Assembly: GCA_036785705.1 (NCBI GenBank)
Contig: JAWUZG010000032.1
Span: 17,975,501 to 18,039,500 of the forward strand
Reading direction: 5' to 3'
Source: Acanthornis magna
Lineage: Eukaryota > Chordata > Aves > Passeriformes > Acanthizidae
DNA: 64,000 nucleotides
Made by a program: the position numbers and the translations under genes. Under the pieces are notes generated by a model that did not search any database, had not been told where the DNA came from, and saw only the letters and a program-made list of their open reading frames with translations. Shown in pieces: positions 1 to 11,400 of the stretch. The first letter of the stretch is position 1. Each line of letters begins with the position of its first letter.

Positions 1-810
1 ATAAGGCCAGTAAAAATGTTACATGAGATCATCCTAATGACTGTGAGGTCACTGAAAAAGCCATGATCTGTTTGATGGTGCTTTCTAGAGAAACAGACAG
101 GCTCTGAAAGGTATTTTTTTGTAGTTAACTGGCTTGAGTTAGCCAAACTGAATCTTCCTGTTCTGAATAAGATACTTTTGATAAGATTCTGCTTAGCTGG
201 GATTTACCTCTGTCTTTTAGACATCTTAGAACATCTGTAGTCACCTCTGTTTTGTCATTAAAAATGACAAAAATCAGAAAACATTCAGATTTATAAAGGA
301 GATGTAAAATTATAAAGGAGATGCAAATTTTTTTTTTAAGAGGAAAGACTGAAAAGGGTTTGATTGCTGTGCAATGAAAATGAAAATGAAAAAATGAAAA
401 GTTTTGTCCAAATTTTAGTATTTTGATTAATTTCTTATCCCTCTTTTTTCATGATTTCAGCATATGCAATTTCTACATTCCTTAAAGTAGATTTGAATGG
501 CATTGGGAAAACAAAATGATCAATTTTCAAATCATTCCGTAGATTTGTATCTCCATGCACAGGTACATATAGATTTTTTGTAAATGTATATATTTAGGCA
601 CAAATATATTTGTATATATTTAGACTGAATTCAGTACTTCTGTGAATGCATAAGTAATGTAGCATGACTTTAGAAGGTGAGGCTATTTTAGCTGATCTGG
701 AACAAACCACGATATATTTTAAAGTCTGTTTTGCTAATATGCTCTGAAATTGTTGATTATATTGATCAATTTATCTGAGACACATAACATTGTAAATATT
801 ATGTAAAAAA
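1..810. other. AT-rich non-coding DNA, nothing recognised
   Basis: No open frame of useful length, no repeat family I recognise and no splice-site pair that stands out. Short A and T runs and a few ATATTT-type motifs only. It could be intron or intergenic DNA. Confidence 0.6.
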
Positions 811-1017
811 GAGGAGGGGAGGGGAGGGGAGGGGAGGGGGAGGGGAGGGGAGGGGAGGGGAGGGGAGGGGAGAGGAGAGGAGAGGAGAGGAGAGGAGAGG
901 AGAGGAGAGGAGAGGAGAGGAGAGGAGAGGAGAGGAGAGGAGAGGAGAGGAGAGGAGAGGAGAGGAGAGGAGAGGAGAGGAGAGGAGAGGAGAGGAGAGG
1001 AGAGGGAGAGGAGAGGA
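811..1017. repeat. Purine pentamer microsatellite, (GGGGA)n passing into (GAGGA)n
   Basis: About 207 bp of pure purine on the plus strand. The first part (to about 870) is built of GGGGA units. The rest is a long, nearly perfect array of GAGGA units, with an irregularity near 1003-1007 and a tract of seven As before it. The two halves differ by a G-to-A change per unit, so one variant probably spread through the array by slippage. The G4 runs at 814-870 could form a G-quadruplex, and the whole tract could form a purine/pyrimidine triplex. The Ser/Pro/Leu-rich frames on the minus strand here are translations of the repeat, not genes. Confidence 0.97.
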
Positions 1018-2347
1018 ATACAAACTTAAAAAAAACCCTTGATTTAAAAGTGTAAAGAGATACTGTAATGTCAGGTGCTCTTCTAAAATCACAATGTGAC
1101 TTATGCAAACATTTTGCTTAAGGGGATTGTAAAGTAATTGACTAACTAAATTTTTTTTCCAGAAAAAAACTCCAGCTTTTTGACATCATAGAACCAAAAT
1201 ATAGAATGACATTCTAAAACATATTTCTGTGTTTAAGAACAAAATTTATGTATAGAAGAGAGAGTGGTGAAGCTGGTGAAGTTCAGCAAGAAGTGCAGGT
1301 CTCACAATAAAGTGCAGAAAACAGGAAAAATCACAATCTTTAATGAAGTAACTGTTAGAGACTTCTAGGTGGTGTTGTGATGGTGTGAAAATAAGTGTTA
1401 TTTATCAAGGACAATGGGTAATTTTGAGTGCTAGTCCTACTTCAAGCTGAAGAAAAGAAACCAATAGTAGTACCTCTAAGATTAAGTGTAAACAAGCCCA
1501 ACAGACTGCCATTTTCCTTGAACTGATAGGACTGGCTAAATTCACAGATAAGTCCGATGAAAAATAAACAAAAAAAGGGTGATTGAATTATTTTCCTTTC
1601 AAATGTTTAACTCTTTCTGTCGTAAAATTGCTATATATCTATGTATATATCTATATATCTATGTAGAAAGAAGAAAAAGACCAAAACATTTTGAAATTTT
1701 GAATAATTTTGAAAATTTAATCATACAATTTACATGAATCTTAGGTAGCTTTTGTTAAACTAAACCCAAAATTTATCAATATAATTAACAATTTTTGGAG
1801 CATGCTAGCATAACAGACAGAAAGTGTCTATGCTGTATCTGAAAGCCATGTAGTTATCACACTAACCTGTGTATCCTACATTTCACAAGATTGACCATCA
1901 CCCTGATTTTTAAGACAGTGCAATAGAAGTTATGATGAGAATTTCTACTGTCATTTGAGAAACTTTTCAGAATCTGTACCTTAATTTTTCTAGAAAACAA
2001 AATATTGTTTGATGAAAATTGTTTTGTCAGAAAATGCACTAGTAACTCAATTAATGCCATTTCCTTTCCATTTCCAGTCTAATGCTGAAATTCCCAGTTT
2101 TGATAGGAAAATCTATACTCTTTGCCCAATCTTGCCCCATCACCCTAGGAGAAACAAATTAATCTGTTAAATTGAGTATTTTCCTGTGATAATTTCAAAA
2201 AGGGAGAAATTATCCAGTGTCCTACTTGGTGCCCATATTTAAGCTAAATCATGAGAACATAAATCAGAAACTGAAGTAACAGCCGTTCAGCTGACAGATC
2301 AGGTAGGAGGGAACGCTTAGTCACAGTGATTAATAGGTCTTTTCAGG
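1018..2347. other. Non-coding DNA with a short TATATCTATG-type repeat
   Basis: Mostly featureless AT-rich sequence. Positions 1631-1665 hold an imperfect repeat of TATATCTATG units. No homology recognised elsewhere in this stretch. Confidence 0.55.
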
Positions 2348-2386
2348 AAGCACTTAGATACCATGGTGATGGGTGTTATAGCAAAT
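2348..2386 (+). mobile_element. Possible ancient LINE/SINE 3' tail fragment
   Basis: The segment resembles the motif found at the 3' end of old amniote retroposons: an AAGCACTT core, then GATACCATGG, then GTGTTATA. Only about 40 bp match, and the flanks cannot be assigned, so this is a weak call from memory of the consensus. Confidence 0.35.
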
Positions 2387-3910
2387 CCTCAGATAGTCCT
2401 TGATGACTTCATATGGTCTAATTCCTTTTTGACAGTAAAGGGAGGGTAAAAATTAGACTTCTAAATTGCCTGTTTGATATTCACATGGAAATAGACTGAA
2501 CAAACTACCATGACTACAGGGGTCTAGGTTGAGACTGTCATTTTCAAGGACACTTGAAAGGACAGCTTCTAATTTCCTCAGATGATTTTGGAACACTTGC
2601 TGAAGGTCTCATCTTGCAAGCTGTTATGCACAACTGCACATAGGTAAATCCCTTCAATTTTTTTAGTAGTTTATTGTGCAAGCATTAAGCTTTTATGGAT
2701 TGAGGCTTAAAACAATAATAATTAAAATGCCCTGATTAGAAGCCTTAGGCAAAGACTATAAGAGAGAAATATGCAGGTTTTTTGGCTCCAAAGGATGCCT
2801 ATGCCTACAGGGAGTCCCATGTCTGGCTTCAGTCTGATAGAATCACGATGGTCCCTGCAACCTATTTTGCTTATGCCTCAACTTCAGCAAATCAGTCTTG
2901 TTATTTTTATTGAAAGAATAATCGAAGACTGTGGGAAAGCAGTCACTACCCTGAAGGGACAGTTACAGCTGCTATTCCTCCTGTCCCTCAGCAACAGGGA
3001 ATGCTTCTCATTTTCAGCATTGGTGAATATATTCAGTGCTTCAGAGATCTCCTTCCACTTTTCACTTTCCAATGGAAAGAACAACTAATTCTAGCCCTTC
3101 CTCTCTACAGGCAAAAAATTTTTTCCTATACAGCATTCCTAATCCTTAAACTTTTCTGGATCACCATACTGGCTTAAACATTACCTACCTTTTCCACTTT
3201 GAAATTGTCTTATAGTAGCACTATTAGTATAAATTTGCCTAGAGAAAGAAACCCTATTAAGAAGAGAAATATTTTTAATAGGTTGTCTTGAAAAGGATAT
3301 GATATTAATATGACTATTAATCAGAGAGATAAATACATAAACTGATTTTTTCAAAATAAGTTTTCTAAACAAATTAGAAAACTAAAAGCCTATTGGCATT
3401 TTGCCTTTCAATTTTAAAAATGGATTAATTTCTTTGGATACATGGCATTGTTGACCTGATAGTGAGATGTAATAAACTGGCAAAATTCCACTGAAGTGAA
3501 TGTAATTGTTGATTATCACCAGCATTGATAATCTCAGCTGCTCTGTAATAATTACTGTAGCAACACTTGTACAGAGAACCAACACAACCCTCCAATTTTA
3601 TCAGAAGGAAAAGGGAGTTAATAAGTCTTTTCTTCTGTTTACAAAGGCTTTCTGTGAAATAGAGTGCAAACTCTAAGTAACTTATAGTGTACATTATAAT
3701 ATTCCTGTCTCCCGACAGGTCAATTTCCAAGGATATTTAAATGCCAGCATGTGATTCTAGAGTTTTTACTGAAGGGTCAGCTCCCACAGTGAAACATCAA
3801 TGAAGAAGGGATCAAGTGAGAACTTCCAAAGCTCCTGAACACCAGAAATGTTACTGGGTGGTCACATCCTTTGTGGTGGTGACTAACATTCTTCTCGAGC
3901 TGGAAATTAT
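2387..3910. other. Non-coding DNA, nothing recognised
   Basis: Contains a 105-codon open frame (2771-3088, plus) without recognisable domain, family or splice context. It overlaps a 66-codon frame on the other strand. I treat both as chance frames. Confidence 0.5.
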
Positions 3911-3954
3911 GATCCTGATCTTAGAGGTCTTTCCCAACCTAAATGATTCTGTGA
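3911..3954 (+). mobile_element. CR1 LINE 3' terminal fragment
   Basis: The sequence reads as the sense-strand end of avian CR1: a CTTAGAGGTCTTTCCCAACC block followed by AAATGATTCTGTGA, which is the degenerate octamer end of CR1. Upstream sequence (about 3760-3910) may belong to the same copy but is too diverged to place. This is an extremely 5'-truncated insertion, usual for CR1. Confidence 0.7.
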
Positions 3955-4302
3955 AATGAGAAGCTGCTTATGCAACAAACAGGACTCATAGACTTTCTGA
4001 GATCACATATTTTTAATATATTTGGTTGTTCATTCATTTGTTAAATACATTCACTTCAACCTTCTATCTTTGAATCCATTCTATTTTAATTTGTACTTGG
4101 CAAGAGCAGCTTTTCAAAATAGTGAAATGCTTGAGCCCAGTCTTGTCCTTAGGGCTCCTTACCTTAAGAAGAGTGGAACACCTTATCATCACTGAAAAGC
4201 ACAGCTGCATGAGAAAAAGTCTTTTTCCATAAGAGCTGAACTTTTGTATTTCTATGAAATTAAACATTCATTTAGGAAGAGAAACTTTATGTTCGACTCT
4301 TA

Positions 4303-5200
4303 CCATGATTCTATGCCTTTGGTTAGAAAAGTTCTCTGGAGGTCATCTATTCCAACTCTCCATCCCCAAGCTGAAACAATTATACCTTTAGCACCCCTGA
4401 CAGGGATCTGTCTAGCCTGTTCCGTAGTCCACAGTTTATGCAGACTGTTACCACTTTCATTATCAGTCTATTTCAGTAATTGGTTATTTTTAAAGTCAGA
4501 AAGTTTTCCTAATGTCACACAAGGCTCTTATGCTGCAATTTCAGTTCATGTCTTCTTGACCTGTCCTCTACACAGATAGAAAGCAGATTGCTTTTTTTCA
4601 CTTTGCAGGAACCTTTTACATATTTCAGAAGTGGAATCATGTTTCTTTTCTGTCTCCCTGTCTAGACTAAACAACAATAGTTCTTTCAAGCTTTCTTCAC
4701 AGGTCATGTGAGTAGGGTTCTATATTACTTCTGCTAATTTACGACATGGGTTTTTTTCTACTAACATCTTTCTTGCAGTCTGATGTCTGTAAAAGACCCA
4801 ACAGAAGCTGTACTAGCAGTAGAAGAAGGAGAATATTGCTACTTGTCTTTCAGGTTTGGTTGATGCATTTCACTGTACTGTATTATACTCTTAAAACTAC
4901 AAAAATGTTTGATGTATGCTCAGCTAATGTTCCTCAGCTCCATTTTTACGGTTAGGTAGTCAGCTGGATTAAGAAATATTCTAATCAAAAGGCAGAGTCT
5001 TGCATTTATGTTTATTGATTTTTTTTCTCCTTCTGAAACAATTATTCAATTTGACAAATTTGTTTTGATTTGGAATCTGTCCTACAATTTATGTCTACAA
5101 CTTCCAAAATTATATGCTATGCCAATCTAATAAATCTCATTTCTGCTTCCATCGTCTAAATTGTTCTGTATTGGAAAGTACTATATCTGTGCAGAAGCAC
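4303..5200 (-). mobile_element. Ancient CR1 LINE, 3' UTR and 3' ORF2 remnant
   Basis: On the plus strand this reads as reverse-complemented CR1 of the old amniote (CR1-L/L3-like) type. Landmarks in order are a degraded terminal octamer (near 4307-4316), GGAGGTCATCT (4338-4348), the block around AGAAAGTTTTCCTAATGTCAC (4499-4519), ACCTTTTACATATTT (4611-4625), and TAGACTAAACAACAATAGTTCTTTCAAGC (4663-4691). The match then continues more weakly to about 5170, through the part that in other copies encodes the C-terminal part of the reverse transcriptase. Many substitutions and indels remove any reading frame. The high divergence suggests an insertion older than the other copies here. The 5' boundary is uncertain by more than 100 bp. 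Confidence 0.8.
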
Positions 5201-5359
5201 ATCCTTCCATTTTACACTCTTAACTGTCTCTGATTTCTATATATGGTTTCCTATCACAGTCTATAGCAGGCTTATTCAAATACCACCATCTGCTATAAAT
5301 TCAGTTACGAACTATTTATTTCTGACAAATTACTTGGGTTTTAGAAGCATGTGAACACA

Positions 5360-5790
5360 AAATCATAACATTATTGAGATTGAAAGAGACATTGGGAGGC
5401 TATTTAGCCCAACCTCTGATTAAGGCAGAGTGGACAGTGAATTCAGACCTGATTCCTTGGTTTCCACTGGCCATTTGAGTCTGGAGACTTCCAAATGCAG
5501 GGATCCCGTAAGCTCTCTGGGAATCCTGTTCCACTGCTTAATTATGCTCTTAGACTAGATCCCTTTCCTTATATTCCCTCGAACTTGCGTTGTTTCAATT
5601 TGTTATGAGTGTATTCTTTTCCCTCCATCCATGCTGTCAAGGAACTTGGCTCTGTCTTCTTGGTGTTCTCACGTATTAGAAAACTGTTACTTTCTCTCTC
5701 CAGGTTGAACAAGCCTCATCTCCTCTCAGATTAAGTGCTCCACCCTCAACCATTTTGGTCACCCTCTGCTGGACTCTGGGCTTTGGACCC
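5360..5790 (-). mobile_element. CR1 LINE 3' UTR fragment (second subfamily)
   Basis: Plus-strand sequence is the reverse complement of a CR1 3' UTR. It shows GAGATTGAAAGAGACATTGGGAGGC near the start, a CTCTGGGAATCCTGTTCCACTGCTTAA block (5515-5541), TCTCCAGGTTGAACAAGCC (5698-5716) and TTTTGGTCACCCTCTGCTGGACTCTGGG near its end. It stops where the 3' tail of the next CR1 begins (5811). Either the fragment was 5'-truncated on insertion, or it was split by the neighbouring element and continues beyond that element. Confidence 0.85.
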
Positions 5791-5810
5791 CACTGCACTC
5801 ATTCACTTTA

Positions 5811-7200
5811 CCATAGGATCATAGAATCCTAGAATTTCCAGCATTAGAAAGGACACACAAGGATCATTGAAATCCAGCCCTGGCCCTGCATGGGACAATC
5901 CCAAGGATCACAACATGTACCTGAAAATGTTGTCCAAACACTTCTGGAACTCTGTCAGGCTTGGTGCTCTGACCACTTCCTTGGGGAATCTGTTCCAGTG
6001 TCCAAACCCCCTCTGGGTGAAGAACCTTTTTCTAATACCTGACCTAAACCTTCCTTGGCACAATTTCATGCCATGCTATCACTGGTCCTATCCCTGGTCA
6101 CTGGAGAGCAGGTGCCTGCTCCTTTGCTTTCCCTAGTGAGGAAGATTTGGACCACGATGAGGTCTCCCCTCTGTCTCCCCTTCTCCAGGCTGCACAAACT
6201 AAGTGCCCTCAGCCACTCCTCTAAACCCTCCACCATCTTCTTTATAAACACTTCTTGTAACAAGGTCCTGAAAAATAATTGCAACACTCCGGATGGAGTC
6301 TATTAATTGCTGAGTAAAGGGCAATAATCACATCCCTTGATCTGCTGGCTATGCTCTTTTTGCTACAGCTCAGTATGCAATGAGGTTTTCTGCCAGGGCA
6401 CAGAGATGATGCATATTTGGCCTACTGCCCACCATATCCTTTCAGCAGAACTGTTTTCTGGCAGTCAATCCCTGGCCGATCCCTGGCGGCAGGAGGTGAG
6501 TGTGCCTCAAGCACAGGACTTTGCAGCTGTCATTGTTGGATTTCATAAGGATCTTATCCCACTTTTCTAGCCTTTCTAGATACCTCTCCACCGGAGCCCT
6601 GTCCTTGAGCATATCAACTGCATGCCTAGCCTCAAAGTTACCTACAAACTTGGTGAAGACACACTTCATCTAGTCCTAGTCTAGTGTCAGGTCACTGATA
6701 AAGAAAGTAAGCATGATAAATTCCCCGTTTAGCCTCTGAGAAACTCTACCTATAACCAGTCTCTGGGTAGATAATGAACCACTACCTTTTGAGCATGATC
6801 AGGTATCCAATTTTTTCCTTACTTAGTAGTCCATTCATCTGGACCATAATGCCCCAACAAGGACCCTGTGGCAGATGAGATTCAAACCCTTGCTAACCTC
6901 AAAATAAGCACTGTCCACCACACCCACAGATCTAGGAAACTCATCATAGAAATAAAACAGGTTTATCAAGTATAGGTTACCATTGGCAAATACATATTAG
7001 TTATTCCAAGTCACCAGAAATGTTTCTAAGGGAACTTGCTCCCTGGGGAGCTCTCCCAGAGATCAGAGTGAGACTGACTGCCCTGTAGATCCTTTACTGC
7101 TTTTTAGAAAGTGACTTTAACATTTGCCTTTCTCCAGTTCTATTATTTCTGAAATCAAAAAATCAAAGCAATCTGTGAAAAATCAACACATTATTCAAGA
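5811..7200 (-). mobile_element. CR1 LINE, 5'-truncated, 3' UTR plus degenerate reverse transcriptase
   Basis: The 3' end is at 5811-5835, where the complement of the ATTCTATG octamers is visible. The 3' UTR (5836 to about 6290) closely matches the plus-strand CR1 at 8020-8428. Further in, the minus strand encodes relics of the reverse transcriptase palm. Around 6889-6960 a frame reads FYDEF...YFEVSKG, which corresponds to the CR1 motif FYDE...YLDFSKAFD with the first catalytic Asp replaced by Glu. Around 7030-7140 the sequence resembles the more N-terminal palm/finger region. Frames are broken throughout, so no product is expected. The part beyond 6290 looks more diverged and could instead be the continuation of the 5360-5790 element split by this insertion. 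Confidence 0.8.
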
Positions 7201-7494
7201 TCTGGGATCTGGGGAGAAGTTGAATTGATACTGGCATAAAAAAATTCTTGTTGGCATAGAAAATTTCTGGCTTGCTCTTGATTAGTTTCCTGACACTATT
7301 TACTTTTCTTGACTGTCACTGAGTTAAAGTATTCATGTAACTATCTGTGTAACCCCAAGGATGCATTCCATTGCTTTAACAGGCTGCTCTGATTCCATCT
7401 ATGAAAATCTGATTGTTTTTGAAACCATGCTTCAATTACCATTAAAAAAAATTCTATAACTATTTGATAAAACAAATTGTAGTTGCCATATGAT
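7201..7494. other. Unassigned spacer between two CR1 copies
   Basis: About 290 bp between the end of recognisable minus-strand CR1 and the start of the plus-strand CR1. It may hold more decayed CR1 sequence, but I cannot align it with confidence. Confidence 0.4.
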
Positions 7495-8428
7495 GTCTTC
7501 CACATCTTCATAAATCACTTGGATGCAGGACTGGAAGGGAAGCTAAGCAAATTCACAGGTGATACAAAACTGGGAAGAGCTGTTTACTCCCTTGAAGGCA
7601 GAGAGACTTCAACATATTAGAGGGCTGGGCAATCACCAGCCATATGAAGATCACCAAGGGAAAGTGCCAGATTCTGCACTTGGGGTGGGGCAGCCTTGGA
7701 TGTATGGACAGACTGAGGAACAAGGGGCTGGAGAGCAGTGCTGTGAAAAGGGACCTTGGGGTCCTGGCTGATGGCAAGTCGAACATGAGCCAGCAGTGCT
7801 CTGGCAGCCAGGAGGGACAAGAGTGTCCTGGGGGCATCAGGCACAGCATCACCAGCCGGGCAAGGGAGGGAATTGTCCTGCTCTGGTCTGTTCTGCACTG
7901 GGGCAGCCTCACCTTGAGTGCTGGGGGCAGCTTTGCATACCACAGTGTAAGAGAGACATTAAGTTATTGGAGAGGTTCCAAAGGAGGGCTATGATGGTGG
8001 TGAAAGGCCTTGAGGGGAAGCTGAATAGGAGCAGCTGGGGACACTTGGTCTGTTCAGCCTGGAGGAGACAGAAGGGAGACCTCATTACAGTTTGCAACTT
8101 CCTCATGAGAGGAAAAGAACGGACAGAGTGATCTCTTCTCTCTGGTGACCAGTGACAGGACTGAGGGAATGGCCTGAAGCTGTGTCAGGGGAGGTTTAGG
8201 TTAGATATTAGAAACAGGTTTTTGACCCAGAGGGTGTTTGGGCACTGGAACAGACTTCCCAGGGAAGCGGTAAGAGCACCAGCCTGACAGAGTTCCTGGA
8301 GCATTTGGAAAATACTTTCAGGTACATGTTGCGATTCTTGGGATGGTCCTGTGCAGGACCAGGGCTGGATTTCAATGATCCTTGTGGGTCCTTCCAATTC
8401 AGAATGCTCAGAATATTCTGATTTTGTG
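7495..8428 (+). mobile_element. CR1 LINE, 3' end of ORF2 and 3' UTR, inactivated
   Basis: A 5'-truncated sense-strand CR1. It starts in the reverse transcriptase: a frame at 7510-7590 reads NHLDAGLEGKLSKFTGDTKLGRAV, which aligns with the CR1 segment containing the catalytic F-A-D-D box. Here FADD has become FTGD (7552-7563), removing a catalytic Asp. The frame is then broken by stops and a small deletion near 7605-7620. The 3' UTR follows, with CTTGAGGGGAAGCTG, GGTCTGTTCAGCCTGGAG (8047-8064), GGAGGTTTAGGTTAGATATTAG and GATCCTTGTGGGTCC, and the degenerate octamer end at about 8413-8428. By eye it is in the mid-to-high 80s percent identical to a typical avian consensus, so younger than the copy at 4303-5200. 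Confidence 0.92.
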
Positions 8429-11400
8429 AAAAACTGTAAGAATTAACGTAATAATTACAGCCTTTTTGTGGATTGCATCTAAACAATTTTTTTTCTATTT
8501 TTAAGAATATTCATATTTTGATTAAGAACCTGTTGAATCACTCAGTTTTACAGACATAGTTCTCAACTGCTAAATAAACCTCTCTTCATGTATTATATAA
8601 TATTAAACAGACATTTGAGGACTCTGAAATAATTCCTTTGTTGGTCTATAAAGAAACAGATTGGGTATGAGATGTTGTTTATAAGTACTTTAAGCTACCA
8701 TATGCTAGCACTGCCAGAAACAATGCTTACCTCTCACACCTGCTCTTGCTTCAGCTCTGTGCAATGAACCACACTTGAGAACTGATGGAGCTGAAAAATA
8801 ACTGTTTCCTTCTGCTGTGGAAGTTTTCATTTGAATCACTCTTGGTTCTGTCACAGTGAAGTTACGGCTGCACAAGGGAGTATATGGCATTGACAGGAGC
8901 GGGTAACTTAGGATGCTACTAACAGCAGTAGCAGTATAAAAAAGGTCAAGCTTCAAATGAATGCTCTCTTTTTTTACTGAGTAGCTTTCATTTTCTCCAT
9001 TCATTTTCTGCTTTATTTTGCAGGATTAATTAGCTAACATGGTCCAGTAAAGTTTCCATGGTTTTCCACTATAAATTACTCTTGTTTTGTATTTGCTTTA
9101 AATTAACAATATTTGAATGAAAAGTTTTTGGGTGAGGTGTTTTGCTGGAATCTGAGAAAATCAAGGACATGTTTCCAACCCTGACATAGATGGAGGTGAG
9201 GGAAGAGGAAAAGGGTGATGGTGAGGGAAAGAGCCTTCGCAGCTGCATCACAGAATGCAGGAGACAGCACTGCTGCTGAGTGTGAATAGTGAACTTCAGT
9301 GCCCTAAGCACACCTGCATCTCAGTATGATTAGTACAGCACTCTGACTTTTAGAGAATTACATGTTTTTAACTATCTAAAAGGTATCTGGTGTATATCAT
9401 GCTGTGAAGGTGACACTGCTTCCCATGAGTTTAGACTAGGCAACTAACTTTTTGATGATTCTGTTGCAAAGACATTCACAGAGGGAATCCTGCGATCTTG
9501 GCACAAGGGTAAGTCTTGTGTGGGGAATCAGACCTCTTGAATAAATGGTGGCACTCCAGAGATCATTGCAGAGATCAGACCCCCACTGCAAAGGTCCTTG
9601 CAGCAAATGTCTTCAGCTGGATTGCCTGAGGCTCCTCAATCCACTGCTCCGCTCAGTTCTTGCAGATCAGCTGGCACTGCTTCTGTGTGACCACCCCACC
9701 ATATGCAAGCTCTACTGCAACAGATTATGTCAAGCTACAGACAAAACCTCTTTTAATTCTCTTAACTGTCTACAAAAGACTGTCCCACTGGACTTTTCTA
9801 CGTACAATTTGATCAATTTTGTGGCAGGAACCTCCTGAGAGTTTCTGAGATAGCACATTTCTCCACCCAGGTTGTTAATCAACATATTTAAGCACAGAAA
9901 TTGGTCTAGGTACTGCAGGGTTTCCTGCGGGAAATCTTCAGGGCAGTCTCAAATTTCCACTAGGAGAGCTTCTGCACCAATTAGTCAAATCCTTAATTGA
10001 AAGGGTGGCTAGAAGTTCGGTCAATCATTGTCTCAAGTCAGTCTATTGCCTAAATTACTCCATTATCTTCTCTATGCAGATGTATACATGGGGAGTTTCT
10101 GGATCATCCAAGGAGTTAATGACTTGAGTGCATCAGGTGTGCACACAGGCACAGCCCTGTTACTCAGCTACACCACAAATATAACTGTAGGACAAACTTG
10201 AATTTCATACTTATTTTTATACCTAAGTTCTATACCTCTTGCTGCAATTAAAAGCCAGGCAACCTGAAACTCAGCACCACAGTAAAAACAGCATTGTCTG
10301 AGGAGTAAGACTCTAAATTACAACCATTCTTTAACAAAAATTGTTTTAAACAAGCCTTTTTCTAATAATATTTTTGTGCATTTAACAGATTCAAATGTCT
10401 TCATAGATAATGCAATATGATTAAAAATAAAAACATACCCTCTAACAAATTTAAGGTATGACCTATCTTCCTTGTGTAGGAAGGGCCTGATTGAACCTCC
10501 ATTCTCCTGTCAGAGCAGCTGAGCTCATCAAGGGTCATAGCTCTACAGTACCAATGAAGTGAACCACCACCTGATTACAGCTAGGTGCATTGAAGAGGGC
10601 GAAGGGAGGAGTAGTCAAAACAGATATATCTTGTGAAGGTAATTCTCTTGGAAATCATTTTGGGACATTGCATCTGGTGATCTCAGCCAATGGGAGGTTA
10701 CACACAGTTTGTAACTGAATGTTACAATTTCATATCTATTCTAGTTCCATATGTTGTCCTATATCTTATCAGTACCAATGTTAAGTTTAAAAAAAAAGTA
10801 AGAAAGTGAAAACAAAACAAGTCTCCCCACTGATAAATCTCAGCTGTTGGACTGCTTTACCTATATCTTAAGAGTTACTTCAAATACAGGATCTGGCACT
10901 TGGTGCTCCTAAATCACTTTAGAAGCTGTTTTTAACACGTATTTCTGAAAGAAAATCATCTTAACTGAGGTGTGGTTAATGCAGTCTTCTTAATCTCAAG
11001 ACCTTATTCCTCCCTCCAGAATATCAGCAATTTCTACTGACTTTAAATGGAGGCAGTTTGTGTCCTGCAGGGAAGAAAATGACCTTGGGAGCATTAACTA
11101 AAAAAGCTTTAACACAGAAGACTCTAACCGAGGTCATCTTAATTCAAATACTTTACACTGTGCTGGCCTTAAATGAACTAATTTGAGACCTATGACCTTA
11201 ACAGAGGGATTTCTCAATTGACACACTGTTAGCTGATGCAAAGTATACCTGAAATATCCTTAGGAACTCTGTATAAGCATATTACTAAGGATATACTACA
11301 GTAAATGTGAAATTCTTCTGGCTTTAGTAAAATCACATATTCATGTAGAACTTCTCTGGGCAAAGCTTCAACTTTTTGGGCATTAGTAAGTTTTTGAATT

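Noticed and set aside
734..1108. Ser/Pro/Leu-rich open frames of 97 and 124 codons on the minus strand
   Set aside because: They are translations of the purine pentamer array. No stop arises because the repeat unit lacks one.
5867..6136. Open frames inside the CR1 3' UTRs, plus the similar frames at 8208-8486 (minus) and 34148-34333 (plus)
   Set aside because: They read the antisense strand of CR1 and look alike only because the elements are related.
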